In this document: one piece after another, positions 17,319-26,195 of the stretch
Position numbering within the stretch: position 1 is the first letter of the stretch
How the letters are laid out: every line of letters begins with the position of its first letter
Assembly (NCBI RefSeq): GCF_012848175.1
Contig: NZ_CP051651.1
Span: forward strand, 2,790,001 to 2,854,000
Length of the DNA stretch: 64,000 nt
From: Xanthomonas campestris pv. badrii
GTDB lineage: Bacteria > Pseudomonadota > Gammaproteobacteria > Xanthomonadales > Xanthomonadaceae
Direction: 5' to 3'
The notes under the pieces: generated by a model
Database searches by the model: none
The model's input: the letters and a program-made list of their open reading frames with translations, nothing else
What the model was told of the DNA's origin: nothing
Program-made: the position numbers and the translations under genes

Positions 17319-19522
17319 GCGCGCAGCGACTCGGGCAGGTGCGGCAACAGCTTCTCCAGCGTGACCGGGTAATTGCGCACGCGCACCCCGGTGGCGTGAT
17401 AGACCGCATTGGCGATCGCCGCCGCCACGCCGCAGATGCCAAGCTCGCCCACGCCCTTGGCCTTCATCGGCGAAGACATCGGGTCGCTCTCTTCCAGGAA
17501 GATCACTTCCTGGTGCGGGATATCCGCATGCACCGGCACTTCGTATCCGGCCAGATCGTGATTGACGAAGAAGCCGAAGCGTTTGTCCACGGCCAGCTCT
17601 TCCATCAATGCCGCACCCGCACCCATCGTCATGCCGCCGATGACCTGGCTACGCGCAGACTTGGGGTTGAGGATGCGCCCGGCCGCGCACACCGCGAGCA
17701 TGCGGCGGATGCGTATTTCCGCAGTGGCGATATCCACACCGACCTCGACAAAGTGCGCACCGAAGGTGGACAGCTGCTGCTTCTTCGCCAGGTCGCCGAA
17801 CTCGATCTTGTCCTCCACCACCAATGCACCGTTGGCGGCCGCATCGCCAAGCGCGATGCGCTTGCCACCGGCACGCACATGGCCATCGGCGAACTCGGCC
17901 TTGGCCGGGTCCAGCCCGAGCCGTGCGGCAACGGCCTCGCGCAGTTTCACCGATGCGGCGTAGACACCGGCAGTGGAACTGTTCGCCCCCCACTGCCCGC
18001 CCGAACCGGCCGACGCGGGGAAACTGGAGTCGCCCAGCCGGACATCCACCCAGTCCAGCGGCACGCCCAGCATCTCCGCGGCGGTCTGCGCGATGATGGT
18101 GTAGGAGCCGGTGCCGATGTCGGTCATGTCGGTTTCCACCACCACGCGCCCACCCTGCTCCAGCCGCATGCGCGCACCGGATGTCATCACCGGCGCATTG
18201 CGAAACGCCGCGGCCACGCCCATTCCGACCAGCCAGCGACCATCGCGCGTATTGGCGGGCTTGGCACTGCGCTTGGACCACCCGAACCGCTTGGCGCCCT
18301 CTTCCAGGCACTTGACCAGCTGCCGCTGTGAGAAGGGGCGCTGCGGATTTTCCGGATCGACCTGGGTGTCATTGACGACACGGAATTTGACCGGATCCAT
18401 CTGCAGTTTTTCCGCCATCTCGTCCATGGCGATCTCCAGCGCCATCAGCCCGGGCGCTTCGCCGGGCGCGCGCATCGCATTGCCTTCAGGCAGATCGAGC
18501 ACGGCCAGGCGCGTGGTGATCAGTCGATTGGCACCGGCGTACAGCAACTGGGTCTGCGCGGCGGCGATCTCAGGTTCGCCATCGGGCAGGTCGCCAGACC
18601 AGGTTTCGTGGGCGATCGCGGTGAGCTTGCCGTCACGCCCGGCGCCGAGGCGGATGCGCTGTATGGTGGCCGGGCGATGCGTGGTGTTGTTGGCGATCAG
18701 CGGCCGCGGCAGCATCACCTTCACCGGGCGCCCGACCTCGCGCGCCGCCAGCGCCGCCAGCACCGCATCGGCGCGCAGGAACAACTTGCTGCCGAATCCG
18801 CCACCCACGTAAGGCGACATGATCCGCACGTTTTCGCGCGGGATGCCGAGGGTGGTGGCCAAATCACGCGCGCCCCAGGCGATCATCTGGTTCGACGTCC
18901 AGACGCTGAGCCTGTCGCCTTCCCACATCGCGATCGACGCGTGCGGCTCCATCATGGCGTGCGAGTGATCCGGAGTGGTGTATTCGGCATCGAGCTGCAC
19001 CGGTGCCGCGCCAAATGCGCCCGCGAAGTCGCCCACATTGCTATTGGGTGCGCCGCCGGCCTTGGTGACCTTGGCGGCGCCGCGCGCTTTTTCCAGATCG
19101 TAGGCACCCACGTGGCGACCGTAGTCCACCTTGATGAGCTGGCCGGCTGCACGTGCCTGCTCGAAGGTTTCCGCAATCACCACGGCAATGGCCTGGTGAT
19201 AATGCTGGATCTCCGGCCCGCCCAACAGGTTGGCGGTATTGAGCTTGCCCTTGTGCAACGCGCCGGCATTCTGTGCGGTGACGATGCCCAGCACGCCGGG
19301 GGCATTGCGTGCTGCGCTCAGATCGATGCTGCGGATGGTGCCCTTGGCAATGCCTGCACCCACCACATGCCCATAGGCGGCGCGGCCCGGCAGGTCGTGA
19401 TGCTCGTAGGCGTACGGCGCCTGGCCGGTGGTCTTGCGTGGCCCGTCGATGCGGTCCACGGGCTTGCCCACCATCTTGAGTTGATCGGTGGGGTTGGTTC
19501 CGGCTGGAGTATCGAATTTCAT
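17315..19522 (-). CDS. paoC: periplasmic aldehyde oxidoreductase, molybdenum-binding subunit (PaoC/YagR-like)
   Basis: 735 residues, the usual size for this subunit. Xanthine-dehydrogenase-family features include the start VGKPVDRIDGPRKTTGQAPY, SPYVGGGFGSK, AMRAPGEAPGLMALE, GSGGQWGANSSTAGVY and the C-terminal GVGELGICG with Glu693, which corresponds to the catalytic glutamate of E. coli PaoC. It holds the molybdenum cofactor where aldehydes are oxidised to acids. No export signal of its own, as in PaoC, which travels with the Tat-tagged PaoA. It is the third gene of the operon paoA-paoB-paoC-xdhC; only two bases separate its start from the paoB stop. Confidence 0.93.
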   Translation of the reverse strand: MKFDTPAGTNPTDQLKMVGKPVDRIDGPRKTTGQAPYAYEHHDLPGRAAYGHVVGAGIAKGTIRSIDLSAARNAPGVLGIVTAQNAGALHKGKLNTANLLGGPEIQHYHQAIAVVIAETFEQARAAGQLIKVDYGRHVGAYDLEKARGAAKVTKAGGAPNSNVGDFAGAFGAAPVQLDAEYTTPDHSHAMMEPHASIAMWEGDRLSVWTSNQMIAWGARDLATTLGIPRENVRIMSPYVGGGFGSKLFLRADAVLAALAAREVGRPVKVMLPRPLIANNTTHRPATIQRIRLGAGRDGKLTAIAHETWSGDLPDGEPEIAAAQTQLLYAGANRLITTRLAVLDLPEGNAMRAPGEAPGLMALEIAMDEMAEKLQMDPVKFRVVNDTQVDPENPQRPFSQRQLVKCLEEGAKRFGWSKRSAKPANTRDGRWLVGMGVAAAFRNAPVMTSGARMRLEQGGRVVVETDMTDIGTGSYTIIAQTAAEMLGVPLDWVDVRLGDSSFPASAGSGGQWGANSSTAGVYAASVKLREAVAARLGLDPAKAEFADGHVRAGGKRIALGDAAANGALVVEDKIEFGDLAKKQQLSTFGAHFVEVGVDIATAEIRIRRMLAVCAAGRILNPKSARSQVIGGMTMGAGAALMEELAVDKRFGFFVNHDLAGYEVPVHADIPHQEVIFLEESDPMSSPMKAKGVGELGICGVAAAIANAVYHATGVRVRNYPVTLEKLLPHLPESLRA

Positions 19523-19523
19523 G

Positions 19524-20474
19524 TCAGGCCCTCGCGTCGGCCAGGATCGCCGTCAAGGTGCGCTCGACCAGCGGCAGCTTGAATGCGTTGTGTTCGGTGG
19601 GCTGTGCGCCTTCCAGCAGCACGGAGGCAATGGCGCGGGCGCCCTGGCGCGATTGCGCTTCGGCCGCCTCGCTACGCCAGGGTTTGTGCGCCACGCCACC
19701 GACGCCGATACGGGCGCTGCCGTCGCGCTGCACCACGGCAGCCACCGACACCAGCGCAAATGCATAGGACGCGCGATCACGCACCTTGCGATACACATGC
19801 GTTCCGCCCAGCGGCTTGGGCAGCGTCACCGAGGTGATCAACTCGCCTCGTTCCAGGACTGTTTCCAGGTGCGGCGTTGCACCCGGCGCGCGATAGAACT
19901 CGGCCAGCGGCACTGCACGGGTCTGCCCGTCCGGACGCACGGTGTCCACCACGGCATCCAGCACACGCATGGCGATCGCCATGTCGCTGGGATGGGTGGC
20001 GATGCAGGAGTCACTGGTGCCGATCACTGCCAACTGCCGATTGAAACCGCCAATGGCCGCGCAACCACTGCCAGGCAGGCGCTTGTTGCATGGCTGATTG
20101 GTGTCGTAGAAATAGGGGCAGCGCGTACGCTGCAACAGATTGCCGGCGGTGGTTGCACGGTTGCGCAGTTGGCCCGACGCGCCTGCCAACAGCGCGCGCG
20201 ACAACACCGCATAGTCGCGGCGCACGCGCGCATCGGCGGCCAGATCGGTATTGCGCACCAGCGCACCGATGCGCAAGCCACCTTCCGGTGTCGCCTCGAT
20301 GGTGTCCAGGCTCAGGCCATTGACGTCGATCAGATGCGACGGGGTTTCGATCTGCAGCTTCATCAGGTCCAGCAGATTGGTGCCGCCGGCGATGAATTTG
20401 GCCCCGGGTTGACGCGCGGCCTTGGCCGCAGCATCGGCCGGCGAAGTGGCGCGCTCATAGCTGAAAGCCTTCAT
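19524..20474 (-). CDS. paoB: periplasmic aldehyde oxidoreductase, FAD-binding subunit (PaoB/YagS-like)
   Basis: 316 residues from ATG 20474. The FAD site is [35 protein letters not shown] follows. Four cysteines at about 119, 129, 138 and 157 ([21 protein letters not shown] plus SDSC) match the extra [4Fe-4S] cluster that marks the PaoB type among xanthine-dehydrogenase FAD subunits. It passes electrons between the 2Fe-2S subunit and the acceptor. Overlaps the preceding paoA stop by four bases. Confidence 0.93.
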   Translation of the reverse strand: MKAFSYERATSPADAAAKAARQPGAKFIAGGTNLLDLMKLQIETPSHLIDVNGLSLDTIEATPEGGLRIGALVRNTDLAADARVRRDYAVLSRALLAGASGQLRNRATTAGNLLQRTRCPYFYDTNQPCNKRLPGSGCAAIGGFNRQLAVIGTSDSCIATHPSDMAIAMRVLDAVVDTVRPDGQTRAVPLAEFYRAPGATPHLETVLERGELITSVTLPKPLGGTHVYRKVRDRASYAFALVSVAAVVQRDGSARIGVGGVAHKPWRSEAAEAQSRQGARAIASVLLEGAQPTEHNAFKLPLVERTLTAILADARA

Positions 20475-21121
20475 GCGCGTTCTCCTGCCACATCGTTGAT
20501 CGCTTCGACGATATTGGAATACGCACCGCACCGGCAGATGTTGCCGCTCATGCGCTCCTGCAATTCCGGGGTGGTGAGCTTGGTCCGGGCGGTGAGGTCT
20601 TCGGTCACGTGACTGGGAATGCCACGCTTGACCTCATCCAGCACCGCCACCGCCGAACAGATCTGGCCAGGCGTGCAGTAGCCGCATTGATACCCATCAT
20701 GCTTGACGAATGCAGCCTGCATCGGATGCAACTTGTCCGGCGTTCCCAGGCCCTCGATGGTGGTGACCTTGGCGCCCTGGTGCATCACCGCCAGCGACAG
20801 ACAGGCATTCATGCGATGCCCATCCACGATCACCGTGCAGGCACCGCATTGCCCGTGATCGCAGCCTTTCTTGGTACCGGTCAACTGCAGATGTTCGCGC
20901 AGCGCATCCAGCAAGGTGGTGCGATTATCCAGGGTCAGCGTCACCGGCTTGCCGTTGACTTCGAACGCGATCTGGCTGGACGTATTGGCCGGCTCCACCG
21001 CCTGCCGTTGCGCCATCGCATTGGCGGCGGTGGCAGCCATCGATTGGGTAGCGGCAACGCTGGCTGCCGACGCCGTGCCAGCGATCAATACTTCGCGACG
21101 GGTCATCTTGATGTCTCTCAT
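20471..21121 (-). CDS. paoA: periplasmic aldehyde oxidoreductase, 2Fe-2S subunit with Tat signal (PaoA/YagT-like)
   Basis: 216 residues from ATG 21121, chosen because GGAG lies nine bases upstream. The N-terminus [20 protein letters not shown] is a twin-arginine signal, so the assembled complex is exported folded. The plant-type 2Fe-2S site is [16 protein letters not shown] with a further MNAC, and the second cluster site is [10 protein letters not shown] plus [11 protein letters not shown]. First gene of the operon leading to paoB, paoC and xdhC. The promoter should lie within the region up to 21447. Confidence 0.93.
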   Translation of the reverse strand: MRDIKMTRREVLIAGTASAASVAATQSMAATAANAMAQRQAVEPANTSSQIAFEVNGKPVTLTLDNRTTLLDALREHLQLTGTKKGCDHGQCGACTVIVDGHRMNACLSLAVMHQGAKVTTIEGLGTPDKLHPMQAAFVKHDGYQCGYCTPGQICSAVAVLDEVKRGIPSHVTEDLTARTKLTTPELQERMSGNICRCGAYSNIVEAINDVAGERA

Positions 21122-21596
21122 GGCTGGCATCTCCAACAATGCTGGCTTGTACAGTTCTTTACCAATGTGCAGGGTCACCGGTCACAGGCGCGTGAGTGCA
21201 GCCTGCGCGATTGCCCTGGGATCACCCGATTCCAGGGATGGCCTGCAGCAGCATCGACGTTGGAGTCTGCATGCGGTTATGAAACGTGCTCGTCATTGGA
21301 TGCGTGTTGCCGTACCGCTGTGTCACTGCGCGATGCGGTAGGACGTCAAGTGCCTGCAGCATCACCTGCGAACCGGGACCTGGGCGATACCTGCAATGCA
21401 GCGGCGATGCGCGCGCCGCGCATCACCTGCCTGCGCGGCGCGCCGTAAAGCGGCTATATCAAACCGTAAGCGAACGGTCCTCCGGTGGGTGTAGACGACG
21501 CGCAGGAACCGCAGTGGACGCGTGCTACATGCTACATGCCGCACCGAGCACCGGCCGCGCCCGCCTGGCGGTGAGCGCAGTCGGTTTGTTGGCTGC
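21122..21596. other. intergenic region upstream of paoA, with repeat A copy 2
   Basis: 475 bases between the paoA start and the stop of the oxidoreductase gene, both on the minus strand. The part beyond 21447 is repeat A. The stretch 21122-21447 holds no gene and probably the paoA promoter. Confidence 0.45.
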
Positions 21597-21603
21597 TCAA
21601 AAC
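21448..21603 (+). repeat. dispersed intergenic repeat A, copy 2
   Basis: Same element as 6515-6661 and 62061-62206. Best-conserved block: ACATGCCGCACCGAGCACCG followed by GCCGCGCCCGCCTGGC. The left third is more diverged. Its end runs into the last codons of the oxidoreductase gene, so the repeat touches or supplies that stop codon. Confidence 0.75.
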
Positions 21604-22604
21604 TCCAGCACGATCTTGCCCAGGTGGCCGCCCGCCTTCTGCAGCGCGAATGCCTCGCCGATGGCCTCCAGCGGGTAAGCGCGGTCGATCACCGGGCGCA
21701 GCGGCAGGCCGTCCAGTGCACGCACCAGATCCCGCTGGTGCCGCCGGCTACCGACCACCAGCCCCTGCAGGCGCTGGTGGCGGCCCATCATCTCGGCGGT
21801 CGGCACCGGGCCGGCAGCACCGGTCAATACGCCGATCAGGGCGATGTGCCCGCCCACGCGCGCTGCGCGGATCGATTGGGCAAGCGTCCCCGGCCCGCCG
21901 ACTTCCACCACATGGTCCACCCCACGGCCGTCGGTGATCTCCAGCACCTGCGCGGACCACTCGGCATGCTGCCGATAGTTGACGACATGGTCGGCACCGA
22001 GCGCACGCGCCGTTTCCAGCTTCTCGTCGGACGAGGACGTGGCGATCACCCTGGCGCCCATGGCCTTGGCGAACTGCAGCGCAAAGATCGACACGCCACC
22101 GGTGCCCAGCACCAGCACCGTGTCGCCCGCCTTCAGCCCGCCATTGACGACCAGCGCACGCCAGGCAGTGACGCCGGCGGTAGTCAGGGTGGCTGCCTGC
22201 GCATGGCTGTAACCGGCCGGCGCATGCGTGAACGCGGTTGCGGCCGCCACGACCGCAGACCGCGCATAGCCATCGACTCCATCGCCTGGCGTGGTCGCGA
22301 AACCGGGCTGCACGGGCTCACCGTCCAGCCACTGCGGGAAGAAGGTGGACACCACATGATCGCCCACGGCGAACTCGCTGACCTCCGGGCCGACCGCTTC
22401 GATCACCCCGGCGCCATCGGACATCGGGATGCGTCCGTGCGCCGTCGGCATTTGACCGAGCACGATGCCCAGATCGTGGTAATTGAGCGAGCTGGCCTGC
22501 AGGCGCACGCGGATCTGTCCGCGTGCGGGCTGCCCGGGATCGGGCAGTTCGACCGACTGCAAGGCGTCCAGACCGCCGGGGTGAGCAAGACGAATGGCGC
22601 GCAT
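21597..22604 (-). CDS. MDR family NAD(P)-dependent oxidoreductase (zinc-type alcohol dehydrogenase/quinone reductase-like)
   Basis: 335 residues. The N-terminal GroES-like domain contains LNYHDLGIVLGQ and PMSDGAGVIEAVG; the Rossmann domain shows VLVLGTGGVSIFALQFAKAMGA and the ending HLGKIVLEF. Catalytic-zinc ligands typical of true alcohol dehydrogenases (Cys at the CHSD position) are absent, so it is more likely a zinc-independent medium-chain reductase. Substrate unknown. Separate from the pao operon by the repeat element. Confidence 0.9.
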   Translation of the reverse strand: MRAIRLAHPGGLDALQSVELPDPGQPARGQIRVRLQASSLNYHDLGIVLGQMPTAHGRIPMSDGAGVIEAVGPEVSEFAVGDHVVSTFFPQWLDGEPVQPGFATTPGDGVDGYARSAVVAAATAFTHAPAGYSHAQAATLTTAGVTAWRALVVNGGLKAGDTVLVLGTGGVSIFALQFAKAMGARVIATSSSDEKLETARALGADHVVNYRQHAEWSAQVLEITDGRGVDHVVEVGGPGTLAQSIRAARVGGHIALIGVLTGAAGPVPTAEMMGRHQRLQGLVVGSRRHQRDLVRALDGLPLRPVIDRAYPLEAIGEAFALQKAGGHLGKIVLEF

Positions 22605-22851
22605 GGGAGTTCCTCAGCTAACGAATCGGGTAGCGGGATACCACGCACGCCGTGACGCGAATGCAGTCGAGCTGGCTTGCCTTGGTGCGACGGGTACTTG
22701 GCGTATTGGGCGTCGCAGGCGCATCGTGAGCCGCCGCCAAGCGAGCTTGTGCATCCTGGTGAGCCGCCATGTTCCACATCTGCGCTGTAAAATTTACATA
22801 ACTTAAATTAAGGTATTGGACTTCATCAACGTTAAGACCGCGCGACAAAAC

Positions 22852-23490
22852 ATGAGCATTAAAGACAGCATTAGCCGAAAGATTGAAAACGCCATCAGCA
22901 CTAGCCTTGAGAATGTAATCGACTCACGTGGCGACCACTACAGCAATCATCCTGACAAGCGCCCGACTCAGGACAACGTCTCGTCTCTCATTTCATCGTC
23001 AGCAAACACAAATGCCGTTATTACAGGCGGTTCAAGCCTGATTCCCGGTCCATGGGGAATGGCAGCTGTACTGCCCGAGTTGACGGTGGTCATTCACAAC
23101 CAGATCAAGTTGATTTACGACATCGGCGTCGCTCACGGCAAAGAAAAGATCATTACCAAAGAACTCGTGTTGGGCATCTTCATCAGTGCCTTGGGCACGA
23201 GCGCTGGCAGCGTGCTGACTATCCAAGGAGGCCGCGTACTCGTAAAGCGTGCTTCGCTGCGTGCAATCCAGAAGATGATTGCAATGTTGGGTGGACGTAT
23301 TACTCAGCAAGCAATCAAGTCAGCCGTGAGCAAGTGGCTGCCGCTTGTTGGCGCCGCAGCAATGGCGACCTGGACACGCTACACGACGAAAAAGATAGGA
23401 GAGCGTGCTCAGCAGATTTTCCGATTAGACATCCAGGACGACCCCAGCACAGGGGATATCGAACTTGCAAGCCATCAGCAAAACACCTGA
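22852..23490 (+). CDS. unclassified protein with hydrophobic core, possibly EcsC-like; laterally acquired
   Basis: 212 residues from ATG 22852; a TTG at 22816 is a possible longer start but has poor spacing to AAGG. Base composition is visibly lower in GC than all neighbours, and the upstream region is AT-rich (AAAATTTACATAACTTAAAT), which suggests transfer from elsewhere. The polar N-terminus is followed by hydrophobic segments around GGSSLIPGPWGMAAVLPELT and LVLGIFISALGTSAGSVLTI, and then WLPLVGAAAMATWTRYTTKK. The pattern PGPWGM...PE...QIKLIYDIGVAHG resembles EcsC/DUF697-type proteins, but this is only an impression. A decayed transposase lies just downstream. Confidence 0.6.
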   Translation: MSIKDSISRKIENAISTSLENVIDSRGDHYSNHPDKRPTQDNVSSLISSSANTNAVITGGSSLIPGPWGMAAVLPELTVVIHNQIKLIYDIGVAHGKEKIITKELVLGIFISALGTSAGSVLTIQGGRVLVKRASLRAIQKMIAMLGGRITQQAIKSAVSKWLPLVGAAAMATWTRYTTKKIGERAQQIFRLDIQDDPSTGDIELASHQQNT

Positions 23491-23620
23491 CAGCAAGCGC
23501 TTTAAGTTGTTTGGCTCATCGCAGATTCGTGTGGGTGCCTTGAGGCCCTTGAAGCTGCGTTGAGCTTTTGAAACGAGCCCTTCCCGGTACCGTGTTGGTA
23601 GTGCACAAAGACGGGCCGTA
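23491..23620. other. spacer before transposase remnant
   Basis: Short spacer with no gene between the AT-richer gene and the transposase remnant. Inverted terminal repeats of an insertion sequence were not recognised. Confidence 0.3.
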
Positions 23621-23910
23621 GAGCGGCTGGACTAGCTGATCAAGAACCCGCGCTACACTGCGCGACTCGCCCTGCAAGTGGGCAATCTGTGCCGGAGCAC
23701 GACCCACACGGCCGTGGCCGAGTTGGAGCGGCTGCACGACAGGACGGTCAAGGACCTGTCCACGCTGTGCATGGCCGAACAGGTGCGTCGGGCGGGGAAG
23801 CTGGCGCCGCGTGCCATAGGCATCGACTAGATTGCGATCCACAAGGGCCATGACTACCGCGTGGTCGTCAGCGACCTGCAGCGCCACGCAGCTTTCGGCC
23901 TCGCGCAGAA
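23621..23910 (+). pseudogene. ISL3-family transposase remnant
   Basis: One reading frame gives a recognisable transposase stretch interrupted by stop codons: RLD-stop-LIKNPRYTARLALQVGNLCRS, then TVKDLSTLCMAEQVRRAG, then PRAIGID-stop-IAIHKGHDYR and VVVSDLQR. The second stop (TAG, 23828-23830) stands where ISL3 transposases have the glutamate of GIDEIAIRKGH, one base change away from GAG, which would also remove a catalytic acid. The rest of the element on both sides is missing, so it is a dead fragment. Confidence 0.75.
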
Positions 23911-24019
23911 AGCCGATGACCTACTCGTCAATAAAACCTTTCTTCACGTTCAATCGCCTTCGGGTAGGGAATTGGACTCCAAACTGGCCTGCTACTCAGG
24001 ATCCGGAGGACGTTGGACG
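23911..24019. other. spacer between transposase remnant and lacI-type gene
   Basis: Roughly 110 bases with no recognisable feature; presumably leftover from the decayed element. Confidence 0.3.
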
Positions 24020-25030
24020 TCATCTCCCCCGCGGCGCGTCAGTGGACCCGCGCAGCATCAAGCTGAAATCCAGCGTCTGCTGCGGCGGTACGTCCACCCG
24101 TTCGATGATCGCGAGCAACAGGTTGACTGCGCGGACACCGATCTCCCGCATGGGTTGCCGGATGGTGGTCAAAGGGGGGGTGAGGTATTTGGACGACGCC
24201 AGGTCGTCGAAGCCGACGATGGACAGGTCATCCGGCACGCGGATGCCCAGGTCGCGGCAGGCCGCCAGCGCGCCCAGCGCGGCCTGATCGCTGAAGCAGA
24301 ACAGTGCAGTCGGCGTGGACGCACGGGCCAACAGCGCCATCGCAGCCGCATGGCCGGATTCCACCGAGAAATCGCCCGGCACCACCACCAGCTTGCGCGC
24401 ACGGCCGCGCGCCCTGGCGGACGCGCGCGCGCCTTCCAGTCGTTGCTGGTGCAGGGGGTTATCGGGCGGGCCGCCCACCACGACGATGCGCTCGTGCCCC
24501 AATCCATACAGGTGATCCATCACGGTGCGCGCGGCGGCCGCGTTGTCGATATGCACGCTGGGAATGCCCAGCGCCGGGTCGAACTCGCAGCCGTTGACCA
24601 CCGGCGCCGCAGCGCCCAGCTCCTTGACGATCTCACGCGCCGTCGGCGGGAGGCGATGCCCCAGCACGATCAGGCCGTCCGCCTCGTTGCGCCGGAGCAT
24701 CTGCGCGTAGCGCTCCTCGCGGTCGGGTTGGTGCTGGGTATCGCCCAGCAATACCGCATAGCCAACCGCCTGCGCTGCGTCCTCCGCGCCTTGCAGGATC
24801 TGCGCAAAGAATGGGTTGGCGATGTCCGGGACGGTGACCAGGAGCTTGCCGCTGCGCTGGGTCTTGAGCGTCCTGGCCACCGTGTTGGGGACATAGCCCA
24901 GCGCGGCGGCGGCCTGCTCGATGCGCGCGCGCGTGGACGGCAAGACTTTGTCCGGCCGCGAAAGCGCCCGCGACACGGTGCCGGCGGTGACGCCGACATG
25001 CTTTGCAATGTCGTAAATGGTGATTGCCAT
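24020..25030 (-). CDS. LacI family transcriptional regulator of the 3-keto-glycoside-type cluster
   Basis: 336 residues. The N-terminal helix-turn-helix and hinge are complete: TIYDIAKHVGVTAGTVSRAL followed by LPSTRARIEQAAAALGYVPN. The rest is the periplasmic-binding-protein-like effector domain (VTVPDIANPFFAQILQGAED, IVVVGGPPDNPLHQQRLEG, LSIVGFDDLASSKYLTPPLTT). It is divergent from the catabolic operon that begins at 25125; a 16-base perfect palindrome between them fits a LacI-type operator with its central CG, and a close match lies before the second operon at 34017. It is inferred to repress both operons until a sugar or keto-sugar ligand binds. Confidence 0.94.
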   Translation of the reverse strand: MAITIYDIAKHVGVTAGTVSRALSRPDKVLPSTRARIEQAAAALGYVPNTVARTLKTQRSGKLLVTVPDIANPFFAQILQGAEDAAQAVGYAVLLGDTQHQPDREERYAQMLRRNEADGLIVLGHRLPPTAREIVKELGAAAPVVNGCEFDPALGIPSVHIDNAAAARTVMDHLYGLGHERIVVVGGPPDNPLHQQRLEGARASARARGRARKLVVVPGDFSVESGHAAAMALLARASTPTALFCFSDQAALGALAACRDLGIRVPDDLSIVGFDDLASSKYLTPPLTTIRQPMREIGVRAVNLLLAIIERVDVPPQQTLDFSLMLRGSTDAPRGR

Positions 25031-25094
25031 GACAGGGGTCTTCTTTCTGCTGTGCAGTGCACAACGGGTCTTGCGGAATGTCCATGCTAGGATA

Positions 25095-25110
25095 ATTCAA
25101 TCGATTGAAT
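25095..25110. promoter_or_regulatory. LacI-type operator, perfect palindrome
   Basis: ATTCAATCGATTGAAT, a 16-base perfect palindrome with central CG as is usual for LacI-family operators. It lies directly after a GGATAAT element that can serve as -10 (with GTCTTGC about 16 bases upstream) and 15 bases before the TTG start at 25125, so bound repressor would block the plus-strand promoter. Confidence 0.8.
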
Positions 25111-25124
25111 CAGGGCGAATCACC

Positions 25125-26177
25125 TTGAAGACGCTCAAAGGTCCAGCGCTGTTCCTCGCGCAGTTCATTGGCGACACACCTCCCTTCGATCGCCTGGACA
25201 CACTGGCCGGCTGGGCCGCGGGCCTGGGTTACTCCGGCGTACAAGTCCCCACCAGCGCGCCGCACCTGTTCGATCTGGCACAGGCCGCGCAAAGCCAGGC
25301 GTACTGCGACGACCTTGCCGGCATGCTGGCCGGGCATGGCCTGCAGATCACCGAACTGTCCACCCACCTGCAGGGCCAGCTGGTCGCCGTCCACCCCACC
25401 TATGACCACCTGTTCGACGGATTCGCACCGCCGGACAAGCGCGGTGATCCCGCCGCCCGCCAGGCCTGGGCGGTGGAGCAACTGCTGCTGGCCGCCAAGG
25501 CCAGCCAGCGCCTGGGACTGACGGCGCATGCCACGTTCTCCGGCGCGCTGGCCTGGCCCTACCTCTATCCCTGGCCGCAACGCCCGCCCGGGCTGCTGGA
25601 CGCAGCGTTCGCCGAACTCGGCCGCCGCTGGCGCCCCATCCTGGATGCCTTCGATGCCTGCGGCGTGGACCTGTGCTTCGAGATCCACCCGGGCGAGGAC
25701 CTGCACGACGGCGCGACCTTCGAGCGCTTCCTCGATGTCGTGGACCACCACCCGCGCGCCAGGATCCTGTACGACCCCAGTCACCTGCTGCTGCAGCAGA
25801 TGGACTACCTGGGCTTCATCGACCGGTACCACGCGCGCATCGGCATCTTCCACGTCAAGGACGCGGAGTATCGCGCCAGTGCGCGCAGCGGCGTCTATGG
25901 CGGCTACCAGGACTGGATCGATCGTCCGGGGCGGTTCCGTTCGCTGGGCGATGGCCAGATCGACTTCAAGGCGGTCTTCTCGAAGTTCGCGCAGTACGAT
26001 TTTCCGGGCTGGGCCGTGCTGGAGTGGGAGTGCTGCCTGAAGCATCCGGAAGACGGCGCGCGCGAGGGTGCCGCGTTCATCCGCGACCACATCATCCGCG
26101 TGACCGAACGCGCCTTCGACGACTTCGCCGACAGCGGCGCCGATCCGCAATCGCTGCGCCGCATGCTGGGGATCTAG
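25125..26177 (+). CDS. sugar phosphate isomerase/epimerase-like TIM-barrel protein (cytoplasmic)
   Basis: 350 residues from TTG 25125. TTG was chosen because the encoded start LKTLKGPALFLAQFIGDTPP is where this family normally begins, an AGGGCG lies upstream, and an earlier start would include the operator. The xylose-isomerase-like barrel has its acidic metal ligands in LCFEIHPGEDLHDG, ILYDPSHLLLQQMDY, GIFHVKDAEY and AVLEWEC. Proteins of this type act in levoglucosan and 3-keto-sugar pathways as isomerases or lyases. No signal peptide, so it probably works after uptake. First gene of the operon; the MFS gene starts 18 bases after its stop. Confidence 0.9.
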   Translation: MKTLKGPALFLAQFIGDTPPFDRLDTLAGWAAGLGYSGVQVPTSAPHLFDLAQAAQSQAYCDDLAGMLAGHGLQITELSTHLQGQLVAVHPTYDHLFDGFAPPDKRGDPAARQAWAVEQLLLAAKASQRLGLTAHATFSGALAWPYLYPWPQRPPGLLDAAFAELGRRWRPILDAFDACGVDLCFEIHPGEDLHDGATFERFLDVVDHHPRARILYDPSHLLLQQMDYLGFIDRYHARIGIFHVKDAEYRASARSGVYGGYQDWIDRPGRFRSLGDGQIDFKAVFSKFAQYDFPGWAVLEWECCLKHPEDGAREGAAFIRDHIIRVTERAFDDFADSGADPQSLRRMLGI

Positions 26178-26195
26178 ACGCCTGGGAGGGCAACC

